Program-made: the position numbers and the translations under genes
Source: Amycolatopsis bullii
GTDB lineage: Bacteria; Actinomycetota; Actinomycetes; Mycobacteriales; Pseudonocardiaceae
Direction: 5' to 3'
DNA length: 64,000 nucleotides
Assembly: GCF_014654205.1 (NCBI RefSeq)
Contig: NZ_BNAW01000011.1
Coordinates: forward strand, 62,001 to 126,000
The notes under the pieces: generated by a model
What the model was told of the DNA's origin: nothing
The model's database searches: none
The model's input: the letters and a program-made list of their open reading frames with translations, nothing else
In this document: in pieces, positions 9,026-18,700 of the stretch
Layout: each line of letters begins with the position of its first letter
Numbering within the stretch: the stretch's first letter is position 1

Positions 9026-9928
9026 TCATCCTTCTCGGAGGAGGTGGGATCGCCGCCAGATGGCCGAGGTGAGCCGGCCCTTGATGAAACCGGCGTCCGC
9101 GCAGAAGGCCACCAGCCGTTCGGACATCCAGCGCAAGGATTCGTGGTAGTGCGGATTGGCGAGCGCGGCGCGATAGGCCGCCCGCGGATCCAGCCCGGCT
9201 CGCCGGTAGGTCGCCGGCCGGAGCAGCGTGCGGCCCAGCGACCACGCCAGCAACGCCACCCCGATCCGGTTCAACCGGCGCGAGAGCGGCCCGGCTTCCG
9301 CCATCGTGCGCAGCGCGGCCTCGCGCGCGTACGTCACGTGCCGGCTCTCCTCCAGGACGTGGATCCGATAGACCATCCGAAGCAAGGGCTGAATGGTCTC
9401 GTCGTTCATCGCCTCGCGCTGCAGGCGATCCACCGGCTCCTCGAAGAACAACGCGCCGGCCCAGAAGAACGGGCCTTGGGGGATGATCGCCGAAACGACG
9501 TTCACCAGCTTGGTGACGAGCCTCGACTGCGGCACGACCGAACCACCGAGACACGTGATCGCCTTGGCGAACATGGTCGAATGCCGGCACTCGTCAGCGA
9601 CTTCCGTCAAGGCGTACAACGCCGGATCCGACGCCGGAGCGCCCTCCTGCACTGCGCGGAGCAATGACCGCATGAGACTGAGTTCGGCGTGGATGACGAC
9701 GGACGCCAGCGTGATCGCTTCCTGGCGCGCCACCTCGATCCGCTGCTCCGGAGAGAGTGACTCCCACAACGCGGTGCCGTACAGAGGCAATCGGCGCGTC
9801 GGGAAGTAGAGCTTGTCTTCGTCGATCGGCGCGCGCCAATCGATGTCGACCTGCGGATCGTAGGATCGATCGGCCGACGACCTGAGCAACCGCCGGGCGG
9901 TCTGCTCTTGGTTCACCTGAACTCCCAA
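9026..9928 (-). CDS. AurF-like diiron oxygenase (p-aminobenzoate N-oxygenase family)
   Basis: 300 aa, helical diiron protein. Iron-ligand motifs are visible: an early IHAELSLMR, then LTEVADECRHSTMFAKAI (ExxRH) and HVLEESRHVTYAREA (ExxRH). Family members such as AurF and CmlI oxidise aryl-amines to nitro groups; many paralogs have unknown substrates. It is convergent with the methyltransferase. The GTG/ATG start near 9928 gives the family-typical N-terminus. Confidence 0.87.
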   Translation of the reverse strand: MGVQVNQEQTARRLLRSSADRSYDPQVDIDWRAPIDEDKLYFPTRRLPLYGTALWESLSPEQRIEVARQEAITLASVVIHAELSLMRSLLRAVQEGAPASDPALYALTEVADECRHSTMFAKAITCLGGSVVPQSRLVTKLVNVVSAIIPQGPFFWAGALFFEEPVDRLQREAMNDETIQPLLRMVYRIHVLEESRHVTYAREAALRTMAEAGPLSRRLNRIGVALLAWSLGRTLLRPATYRRAGLDPRAAYRAALANPHYHESLRWMSERLVAFCADAGFIKGRLTSAIWRRSHLLREG

Positions 9929-10127
9929 CTTTTCTTCGTCCGTCTTCAGGCTGCCCAGCGTGAAGCCGAGCTGTCAACGCCGAAGGCCTGGTCACCGATC
10001 TGCTGCAGCAGGCACCACCACGAAGTCGGAACCAAGGGCTACTGATCTCAGCCGACCGCGGCGGCAAGGTTTCGCCGCAGGGCCGCTGACGCCGGCGGCA
10101 TCACCACGACTTCGGTGGAGGAATCTC

Positions 10128-10568
10128 ATGACCGTTCGGACGATGGCCCGGTCGCCACGCACGGCGAGGCCTCGGGGGGCCCGAGCGCGGCCCGGCTGGG
10201 CGCCCTGGGTACTCGGCGCGGTCGCCGGGGGCCTGGTGCCGTGGGTGTTCGTGCTGGGCCGGTCCCTGCCCGCGACCACGCAGGTGCGGCACTGGCCGGC
10301 CGCGTGGATCGGACTCGACCTGGCCACGGCGATCGGCTGCGCGACCAGCGCGCGCTTGCTCCACCGCGGCGACGACCGCGCCCGCCTGGCGGCGTCGGCC
10401 GTCGCGGCGCTCATGGTGGTGGATGCCTGGTTCGACGTCCTCACCGCCCAGGCCGGCACCGACTTCACCCAGGCCGTCTTCTGCGCGGTTCCGGAACTGG
10501 CCTTGGCCGGCTTGTGCACGTGGCTCGCCCTGCGCAACGCAGAAAGGGTGGTACCAGGTTCACCATGA
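10128..10568 (+). CDS. Small four-helix membrane protein
   Basis: 146 aa from the ATG at 10128, preceded by GGTGGAGGAATCTC, a strong ribosome site. There is a short basic N-terminus (MTVRTMARSPRTARPRG), then about four hydrophobic segments (WVLGAVAGGLVPWVFV, AAWIGLDLATAIGCA, LAASAVAALMVVDAWFDVL, VPELALAGLCTWLAL). No family recognised with certainty. It lies 54 nt upstream of a histidine kinase on the same strand and may share its operon. Confidence 0.75.
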   Translation: MTVRTMARSPRTARPRGARARPGWAPWVLGAVAGGLVPWVFVLGRSLPATTQVRHWPAAWIGLDLATAIGCATSARLLHRGDDRARLAASAVAALMVVDAWFDVLTAQAGTDFTQAVFCAVPELALAGLCTWLALRNAERVVPGSP

Positions 10569-10622
10569 GGCCGGGTCCAGGTTTCCTGGCCCCGTCCTCC
10601 TGCGGTGCCCTAGCGTCGTGCC

Positions 10623-11870
10623 ATGACGATTGCAGCCGGACTGGGACGCACGGTCTTGCGGGCGCGGCGGGACACCGGCTTCCTCGCCGCTGGTGTGCTG
10701 CCGCACCTGGCGCTGGTGCCCGTGTGGGCCTGGGCGGCAACGACGACCGCCAGGACGGGGAACTGGCTCCTCACGGTTTCCACCTCAGCCGTCCTGGTCC
10801 TGCTCGGCACCCCGCTGCTGACGGCCGTTCAGCGGGCTCGCCACCGGGTGCTCATCGGTGTGGACGTCCCCCGGCTCGCCCTCGCCGCGCCGGAACGATG
10901 GACGTGGACCTCGGCCGCCCGGTGGCTCGCGGCGTCGCGGCCTTGGCGCAAGATCGGCTACCACCTCCTGCTGGGCCCGCCGCTCGCCCTGCTGGAGCTG
11001 TTGGTGCTCGCCGTGGCAGCGGCGAGCCTGGCGGGCGTCACCGCCTACGCCTGGTCGTGGGCGCTGCCCACCGGAATCCGCCTGGACTGGTTCGGTTACC
11101 TGACCCAGCTGCCGGCCTACACCGCGGCTGGGCTTCTCCTCCTGTGCGCCCTGCCCTCGACCGCGCGGGCAGTGGCCCGGGCCGAGGCGAGGCTGGCGTC
11201 GGGCCTGCTCGGGCCCAGCCGGGCGGAGCGGCTGCAGGAGCGGGTCGATCAGCTGGCCCTGAGCCGGACCGATTTGATCGAGGCCGTCGACGCGGAGCGC
11301 CGCCGGATCGAGCGCGACCTGCACGACGGCACCCAGCAGCGGTTGGTGTCTCTCGCGGTCAACCTGGGTCTGGCCATGGCCACCCGCCCGGACCTGCCGG
11401 GTGATGCTCGCGAGGTGATCGCGAGAGCGCACCTGGAGGCGAAGGAGGCGATCGCCGAACTCGACGACCTGGTTCGGGGGCTGCACCCCGTCGTGCTGGA
11501 AGACCGAGGTCTGGACGCGGCGTTGTCCGGACTGGCTGCGCGCACGCCCCTGCCGGTGCGGCTGCGGGTCGATCTGGAGGAGCGGGTGGCGCCCCACGTG
11601 GAGTCAGTCGCGTACTTCGTGATCTCCGAGGCGCTGGCCAATGCCACGAAGCACGCCAACGCGATGCGCGCCGAGGTGATGGTCCGTCAGGTCGGCGAGG
11701 TGCTGCGAGTGCGCGTCACCGACGACGGGCTGGGCGGTGCCGACGCCGCCGCCGGCACGGGGCTGACCGGGCTGGCCAAGCGGGTCGGCTCCCTCGACGG
11801 GGCCTTCCACTTCAGCAGTCCCGTCGGCGGACCCACCACCATCACCGCGGAGCTGCCGTGCGCGCGGTGA
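10623..11870 (+). CDS. NarL-type sensor histidine kinase
   Basis: 415 aa. The N-terminal ~190 residues carry about four membrane helices and look like the 'putative sensor' domain of actinobacterial kinases. The HisKA_3 box ERRRIERDLHDGTQQRLVSL carries the phosphorylated His near residue 230. The C-terminal HATPase domain has the N box (EALANATKHANA) and G box (DDGLGGADAAAGTGLTGLAKRV). It is a membrane kinase for the response regulator that overlaps its 3' end. Confidence 0.93.
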   Translation: MTIAAGLGRTVLRARRDTGFLAAGVLPHLALVPVWAWAATTTARTGNWLLTVSTSAVLVLLGTPLLTAVQRARHRVLIGVDVPRLALAAPERWTWTSAARWLAASRPWRKIGYHLLLGPPLALLELLVLAVAAASLAGVTAYAWSWALPTGIRLDWFGYLTQLPAYTAAGLLLLCALPSTARAVARAEARLASGLLGPSRAERLQERVDQLALSRTDLIEAVDAERRRIERDLHDGTQQRLVSLAVNLGLAMATRPDLPGDAREVIARAHLEAKEAIAELDDLVRGLHPVVLEDRGLDAALSGLAARTPLPVRLRVDLEERVAPHVESVAYFVISEALANATKHANAMRAEVMVRQVGEVLRVRVTDDGLGGADAAAGTGLTGLAKRVGSLDGAFHFSSPVGGPTTITAELPCAR

Positions 11871-12508
11871 TCGCCGAGGATTCGGTGTTGTTGCGCGTCG
11901 GCCTGATCAAGGTGCTGGAGACGGGCGGGTTCCAGGTCGCCGCGGAAACCGGCGACGCGGAGGGGCTGTTGGCCGCGGTGGCCGAGCACCGGCCCGAACT
12001 CGCCCTGATCGACGTCCGGATGCCGCCCGGCTTCACCGACGAGGGGGTGCGGGCCGCGATGGAGATCCGCCGGCGCTGGCCGGGGACGCCGGTGGTGCTG
12101 CTTTCGCAGTACGTGGAGGAGCGGTACGCGGCCGACCTGCTGTCTGCGAACACCAGCGGTGTCGGCTACCTGCTCAAGCAGCGGGTGGCCGACGTCGCCG
12201 ACTTCGTGGCGGCGGTCCGGCGGGTGGCGGACGGGGGCACGGCCCTGGACCCGCAGGTCGTCGCCCAGTTGCTGCTGCGGCGCGACAGCGACCCGCTCGC
12301 GCGGCTGACCCCCCGCGAACGGGAGGTGCTCGGCCTGATGGCCGAGGGACGCTCCAACGCCGGCATCGCGCAGGCGCTGGTGGTCAGCGAGAGCGCCGTG
12401 GCGAAGCACATCAACAACATCTTCGCCAAGCTCGACCTGCCCGTGGCCGACGCGGACCACCGCCGCGTCCTGGCCGTGCTGCGGTTCCTCGGAGCGTCCC
12501 GGACCTGA
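11858..12508 (+). CDS. NarL/LuxR-family response regulator
   Basis: 216 aa. The receiver domain carries phospho-acceptor Asp at about residue 52 (ALIDVRMPPG), with AEDS at the acidic pocket and the switch Lys in YLLKQRV. The LuxR-type HTH is at ~148-210 (LTPREREVLGLMAEGRSNAGIAQALVVSESAVAKHINNIF). The GTG start overlaps the kinase by 13 nt, so the two are translationally coupled. Target genes are unknown. Confidence 0.94.
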   Translation: MRAVIAEDSVLLRVGLIKVLETGGFQVAAETGDAEGLLAAVAEHRPELALIDVRMPPGFTDEGVRAAMEIRRRWPGTPVVLLSQYVEERYAADLLSANTSGVGYLLKQRVADVADFVAAVRRVADGGTALDPQVVAQLLLRRDSDPLARLTPREREVLGLMAEGRSNAGIAQALVVSESAVAKHINNIFAKLDLPVADADHRRVLAVLRFLGASRT

Positions 12509-12518
12509 CCTCCCCCGG

Positions 12519-12779
12519 CTACGGCTGGAGTGGGGGACCCACCACCTGGCCGGGATAGTCCCGGAAGTAGCTGAGGAAGTACTCGACGTCCGGCTCGAAC
12601 CGGATTCCGTGGCTGTCCGCCAGCAACTGCCGGCCCTCGGCGGAGATGGCGACGTCGCCGCCCCGGTAGTCGCCGGGGTGGGCGCCCAGCAGACGTGCCA
12701 GCTCCTCCTCGCCGAGATCGTCGAGGTCCTGCTCGAACACCAGGCTTTCATCGCGGCCGTAACCGGTGACCGCCCACAT
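12519..12779 (-). CDS. Predicted immunity protein for the Rhs/colicin E3-like toxin
   Basis: 86 aa, strongly acidic (about 17 Asp/Glu against 6 Arg, no Lys). Its ATG follows the stop codon of the Rhs toxin gene with no gap (TAG then ATG), so it is translationally coupled to it. Size and charge match colicin E3-type immunity proteins, which bind the basic rRNase domain. The end (EPDVEYFLSYFRDYPG) is loosely similar to Im3-like proteins, but I cannot claim clear homology; it may belong to an Rhs-associated family of unknown function (DUF7683-like). The role is inferred from position. Confidence 0.7.
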   Translation of the reverse strand: MWAVTGYGRDESLVFEQDLDDLGEEELARLLGAHPGDYRGGDVAISAEGRQLLADSHGIRFEPDVEYFLSYFRDYPGQVVGPPLQP

Positions 12780-15700
12780 CTACTTCTCCACTCGCCTCGT
12801 CGGGTCGCCGTCCTTCGTCTGTTCCCCGGTCTCGGGGTCGAACTCGCCGAGGTGGTTCCGGCCGTTCTTCGAGTACTTCTCGACGGCACCGTGCTGGGAG
12901 TCCCACTCAAGGATGCACCCGTCGTCGTTGATCCAGCGCTTCCGGGTCCCGCCACCACCCTGGACCGGCGTCTTGCCCTTGGCCGGTACGGCGTTGGGGA
13001 AGCCCGGCAGGCTCTTGGGCGCGGGCACGTAGCCCCACGAAGGGTTGCGCCCGGTGCTCATCGCGGCGGAGACCTGATGGGACACGTCGGGCGCCGCGCC
13101 GCCGACGAGGTAGCCCACCAAGCCCCACAACGCCACATCCCCGGCGACGACCGCCGGAGTGGCCACGCCGCCGGTGCCGACTTCGACCACCGCCGAGACG
13201 ATCACGGCGGCCCCGGCCAGCAAGCCGCCCGCGATCGCGCCGAGGACGCTCCACTGGCCGTTGGGATCCACCCAGTTGAGCGGGTTGTCGTTGGCGTAGG
13301 CGTACGGCGTTCCCGAGATGTCCGAAAGCGGGTCGACCGTGAGGAACAGGGCGGTGGCCGGGTCGTAGTAGCGCGACCGCAGGTGCACGAACCCGGTCTC
13401 CGCGTCGGTGTACTGCCCGGTGAACTGCAGCGGGGTCGACGCCGCGCCCGTGTGGGTGGCCCGGCCGAACGGCGTGTAGGTGTAGCCGCCGGCGACCGCA
13501 CCCGAAGAGTCGAGCAGCGCCAGCGTCGAGCCGATCTGGTCGTGCACGAACCAGGTGGTGCCCCCGGTGCCGATCTGTTCGATCGGCAGGCCGTCCGGCC
13601 CGTAGACGTAGGTGTTGGCGCTGTCGGAGAGCACGTTCGCCGGCGTGCTGACGTCCCACACGAAGGCCGACGTGACCCCGCCGACGGTCTTGGCGACCCG
13701 TTGCCCGCTGCCGTCGTAGACGTAGCTCGCGGAACCTCCGGGGCCGGTGGCCGAAACGAGCCTGCCGGCCTGGTCGTAGCCGTAGGTCGAAGCGGTTCCG
13801 GCGGCCGGAGTCGCCTTGATCCGCTGGCCCAGCGCGTCCGACGCGTAGGTCGTCGCACCACTCGGCACCGTGGCGCAGTCCTGGCCGCTCGGTGCCGGGC
13901 CCGAGGGCAGCGTCCAGCACAGCTGACCGGCGGGGTCGAACGCCTGCGTCGCGGTCGCCACGGTGGTGGGGTTGTTCGCCGCGTCGTAGCCGAACGCCGT
14001 CGCCGAACCGCCGGCGGTCGCGGAGGCGAGCTGTTCCCGCGAGGTGTACCCGTAGCTCTGGGCGACACCGCCGGCGGTCTGCGAGGACAGCTGGTTCTCC
14101 GCGTCCCTGCCGTAGCTGACGGCCAGCACCGTGGCCGTGCCGGTGGCCGCCGACGTACCGGACAGGAAGCCCGAATCGTCGTAGGTGTTGGTGATCGTGG
14201 TGCCGTTCGGGTAGGACGTGGTGAGGAGGTGGCTGTCGGCGTTGTAGCCGAACGCGGTCTTGTTCCCGTTCCAGTCGGTCACCGCGGCCAGCCGGCTCGC
14301 GTCGTCGAAGGTCCGGGTCAGCGGAGTGCTCCGGCCGGGGTACGTCACCGAAGTCCGGTTGCCGTTTTCGTCGTACCCGTAGCCGACGACCGCGCCCGAA
14401 CCCTGCTTCTGGGCGACCACCTCACCGAACGTGTCGTAGGTCCAGGTCGACGTTCCGGTCCCGTCGGCCAGCGAGATCCGCCTGCCGTCGGGGTCGTAGG
14501 CGTAGGTCGCCTTCGGGGTCGACGTGTCGGAGTAGGTGATCGACGTCGTCTCGCCCGCGGCGTCGTGGCCGAAGGTCGTGACCCGGCCGGCCGGGTCGGT
14601 GCTGGTGACGATCCGGCCCGCCGGGTCCAGCTGGGCGGTGGTGACGCGCTGGTCGGCGTCGGTGCGGGAGTTCTGCCGGCCCTGGCCGTCATAGCCGTAG
14701 GTGGTCTTCGCGCCCTTGCCGTCGACCGTGTCGGCGGTCGTCCCGTCCGGGTTGTACTCGGTCAGCTGGGTGGTCCCGTCCGCCTGGGTGATCTTGACGA
14801 CCCGGCCGGCGGGATCGTAGGTGGTCGTGACCGTGCGGCCGTTCGCGTCGGTCTCGGCGGTCTTCTGCCCGTCGGCGTCGTAGACCGCGGAATGGGTGTG
14901 GCCGAGCGGGTCGGTCGTCTTCACGACGTTGCCCCACGGGTCGTGGTCGTAGGCGGTCGTCTTCCCCAGCGGATCCTGGAGGGAGGTCGTCAGCCCGCGA
15001 CCGGTGTCGTACCCGTAGCGGGTCTTGTTCCCGAGCGGGTCGGTACTGCTGGTCCGGTCGCCGAACGCGTCGAAGGCGTCGGTGGTCGTCTTGCCCCTGG
15101 GGTCGACCGTCCTGCTCCGGTCGCCCGGGTGCGCGGGGTCGTCGTAGGAGTAGGAAGTCGTTCGCACCGGGGCCGGGCCGAAGTTGCCGGTGGTGGACTC
15201 GACCACGTTGTTGGCCCGGGTGACCGTGGTCGAGGTCAGGTCGAGCACCCCGGCCGCGCCGGCCGGGATCTGCCCCGGCTGGTCGTACTGGTTGACCGTC
15301 GCCACGCCGGTGGCGTCGATGGTCTCCAGCAGGTTGCCGCTGTCGTCGTAGGCGTAGCTGGTCGTGAAGCCCAGCGCGTTCGAGGCCGACGTCCGGTTGC
15401 CGTGGTCGTCGTAGGTGAAGGTCTCGGTGTTGCCGTCGGCGTCGGTCTTGGTGGACACCCCGAGCGTGACCGGGTCGTAGGTGTAGGACGTCGTGCCCGC
15501 GTCGGCGGTGCCGTAACCCTTGGTTTCCGAGACCAGCAACCCGTTCTGGTAGGTCTCCAGCGTCTTGTGCCCGGCCGGGTCGGTCACCAGGGTCTGGCCG
15601 GCGGCGAGACCGCCGTCCGGTCCGTAGGTGAAGGCCGTGGTCGCGCCGTCCGGATCGGTCTGGCTGCGGACGCGCTCCGAGCTGTCGTACACCATCGACG

Positions 15701-18700
15701 TGACCGCGGAAGCCGGACCGCCGAAGTTCGCCGGCGTGCGCATGGAGGTGAGCAGGTGGCCGGCCGCGTAGCCGTACCGGTAGTGGTCGTCGTCCTTCAG
15801 CGACGGCGTCCTGGTGGTACCGACGCCGTACACATCGGTCAGGTTGCCGTCGGCGTCGTAGCCGTAGCTCACCTGCCGGCCGGCTGTGTCGGCCAGGCCC
15901 GTGATGTGCGAACCGGTCCAGGTCAGGGTGTACGTGCGGTTGCCGGGGTCGGTGACGGTCGACAGGTGGCCGGCGGCGTCGTAGGCCAGCGTCGTCTGGT
16001 AGGGCGGTGACGCCTTGCTCCCGGCCAGGTCCGTCTCCGCCGTCAAGTGTCCACTTGCGACGTCGAAGGTGAAGAGCTGCTGCCCGCGCCGGGTGTACAC
16101 GTAGGTCGAGCCGCTCTTGACCAGCTTCGCGTCGAAGCGGGGCGCGGCCGGGGCGTAGGCGCCCGAGCTGTTCACGAACGTGACCGCCGATCCGTCCTCC
16201 TGCCGGACCGTCACGTTCCCGGTGGCGCCGTCGGTCACCGCCGCGAGGTTGTAGGAGAAGGTCCAGCCCCACCCGAGCGGGCCGTCCGCGGCCAGTGCCT
16301 TGTTGGGGCCGGCGGGATCGGCGATGCTTTCGGCGTAGCTGCGGGTGAACTTCAGCGCCGCGCCGCGGCCGGGGGTGGCCAGGTCGGTGAACTCCTGCCC
16401 GAAGTACCCCGTCGAGGTGTCGACCGGGTCGCCCGCGGTGCGGCGGGCGCAGCCGCACGCGATGAACGCCGGGTTGGAGCCCCTCGGCGCGTCCTGGATG
16501 CCCGGCGGTCCCCCGATCGGCTGGCCGGGGGTCCCGCCCATGGGGACGAACGCGACGGCGTCGAAGGCGACGTCGAAGTCCGAATAGCCGGAGCCGCCCT
16601 GGTCCTGGGAACTGCCGTTGTTGTTCAGGGTGACGTTGCCGCCGTTCTGCATGGCGAACGTGCCGATGGTGACCCACTGCTCGGAGTTCCACGCCTGGTT
16701 CACGCGGATCCGCCACGGCGAGACCCCGCCGCCGGGGTTGATGTTGTAGACGACGTTGGTCGCCTGCGCGCCGAGGCCGGGCAGGTGCAGCTTGACCTTG
16801 TAGTACTGCAGGGACGGCAGGTTCGGCGTCCACACGCCGGTGTTGATCAGCGCCCGGTTCGAGCCGTCTTCGGTGTGGGTGAACAGGACGCGGCCGCCGA
16901 GACCGGTGCCGAGCTGGTGGGTGTCGATCGCGCCGATCGGGTCACCGGCGGAATTCGTGCCGTAGGTGTAGGTGAACGTGCCGTTGGACGACCAGTTCGC
17001 GCTGCCGCAGCCCTGCAGGTTCAGCCGCGACGGCTCGTCGTCGACGATGATCGCGCCCGCGGGCAGCTTCGAGAAGTCCTGGCTGCACGTCGGCGGGTTC
17101 TTGGTCGGGTTCGCGGGTTCCGAGCCGCCCGAGACGGCGTACGGACTGGTCGCGCACGTCGTGCTGCAGCTGGGGATCCAGGTCACCGGCTGGTGCCACC
17201 AGCACTGGAAGTCGTCGAGCAGGCAGTGGCTGGCGCCCGGGTTGTTCGGGTTCGTGGTGTTCGGGTCGCAGTGGTTGTCGGCCGTGCACATCGTGGTGAA
17301 CGGCGCGGGCTGCACCCAGGTCTGACCGCCGTTGTACGTCGGCTTCGCGTAGGCCTGGCTGCCGTAGCGGATCAGCGGGCTCGCGGTCCAGCCCAGCACG
17401 CGTTCCTGGTACGGCCAGCTCGCCGGGTGCGCGGCGTCGGCGTAGGTGTCCTGCAGGTAGGGGTCGCGGTTGGGCGGGTAGTCCAGGTTGGCCGGGTTGT
17501 TGGTCCAGCCCAGGCCCCAGGTGCCGTGCGGGCCGGTGCACGCCGGACCGGGCGTGCAGCCGGTGGTGTTGCCGTTGGCGGCGTTCGGCTGGAGGCCCGA
17601 GTTGTACGCCCAGGCCGCGAAGTACCAGTTCTCCAGGTAGCGCGGGTCGGCGTTGTTGACGGTGATCCCGGCGGCGTACAGCTGGTTCCAGGTGCTCTCC
17701 AGGATCTGCAGGCCCGCGGCGATGTTCTCCTGGTAGTCGACCGCGACCTTCCACTGCCCGTGCTCGGAGAGCGAGTGGTCGCCGATGTGCATGCCGTCGG
17801 TGACCTGGCCGATGCCGTAGCCGCAGTCCGAAGCGGCGTAGTTGATCGAGACGATGTCCCCGCCCGCGCCGTAGTAGCTGGCGATCAGCGGGTCGCCCGC
17901 GGTGCCGGCCGGGGCGTGCCACGACGCCTGCGACCAGTTCGACTCCTGGGCCATGATGCCCTCGTAGATCGACCGCGGCACCGTGCTCGACCCGCCCGCG
18001 GGGTGTGCCAGCGAGATCAGCGGGAAGTCGCTGTTGGGTGCGTACCCGACGAGTCCCATGTTCGCGAAGTTCGCCGGGCGGGTGTACGCGCTGCCGGTGA
18101 GCAAACCCTGCTCCGCCAGCTGCACGGCCCAGTTCACCTGCGCGGGGCTGGGCTGCATGACCTGCCGGTTCGCCTGCAGCGGCGGCACCGCGCACTTCGG
18201 CGACTGCGCCTGGGTCGTGTTCGGGGCGGCTTGGGCGGACGGCGCCGCGTCGGCCTTCGGGCTCAGGCGGCTGACCCGCGGGGCGGGCGCGGCGTCCTTG
18301 GGCGCGGCGGAGTACGTCGGCACGGTGGTGACGGCCTTCACCGTGGCGGGCGGGACCTCCGGCGCCAGGACCTTGCCGGTCTTGGTCGCCAGCATCGCCG
18401 GGGCGGACTTCCGGCCGTCGGCGTCGGGGCCCAGCAAGGCATCACCGTCGAGCGACGACGCCGTGGCGCCCCGCGCGAGGCCGTCGTCCTTGACGCTGGT
18501 GACGCCCGCCGTCGCGAGGACATCGGCGGCCGCGGGATGCGCGCCCGAGAGGACGGCGTGCCCGGCGCGGCCCTGGAACAGCTGGACGCGGTTCAGGTCA
18601 CCGGTCCCGAGTGTGGTCACCTGACCCGCCCGCACGTGCGCCGCGGTGGCCGTCTTCGTCCCGGCCTTGGTGTGCAGGAAGCTCACGCCACCGTCGGCGG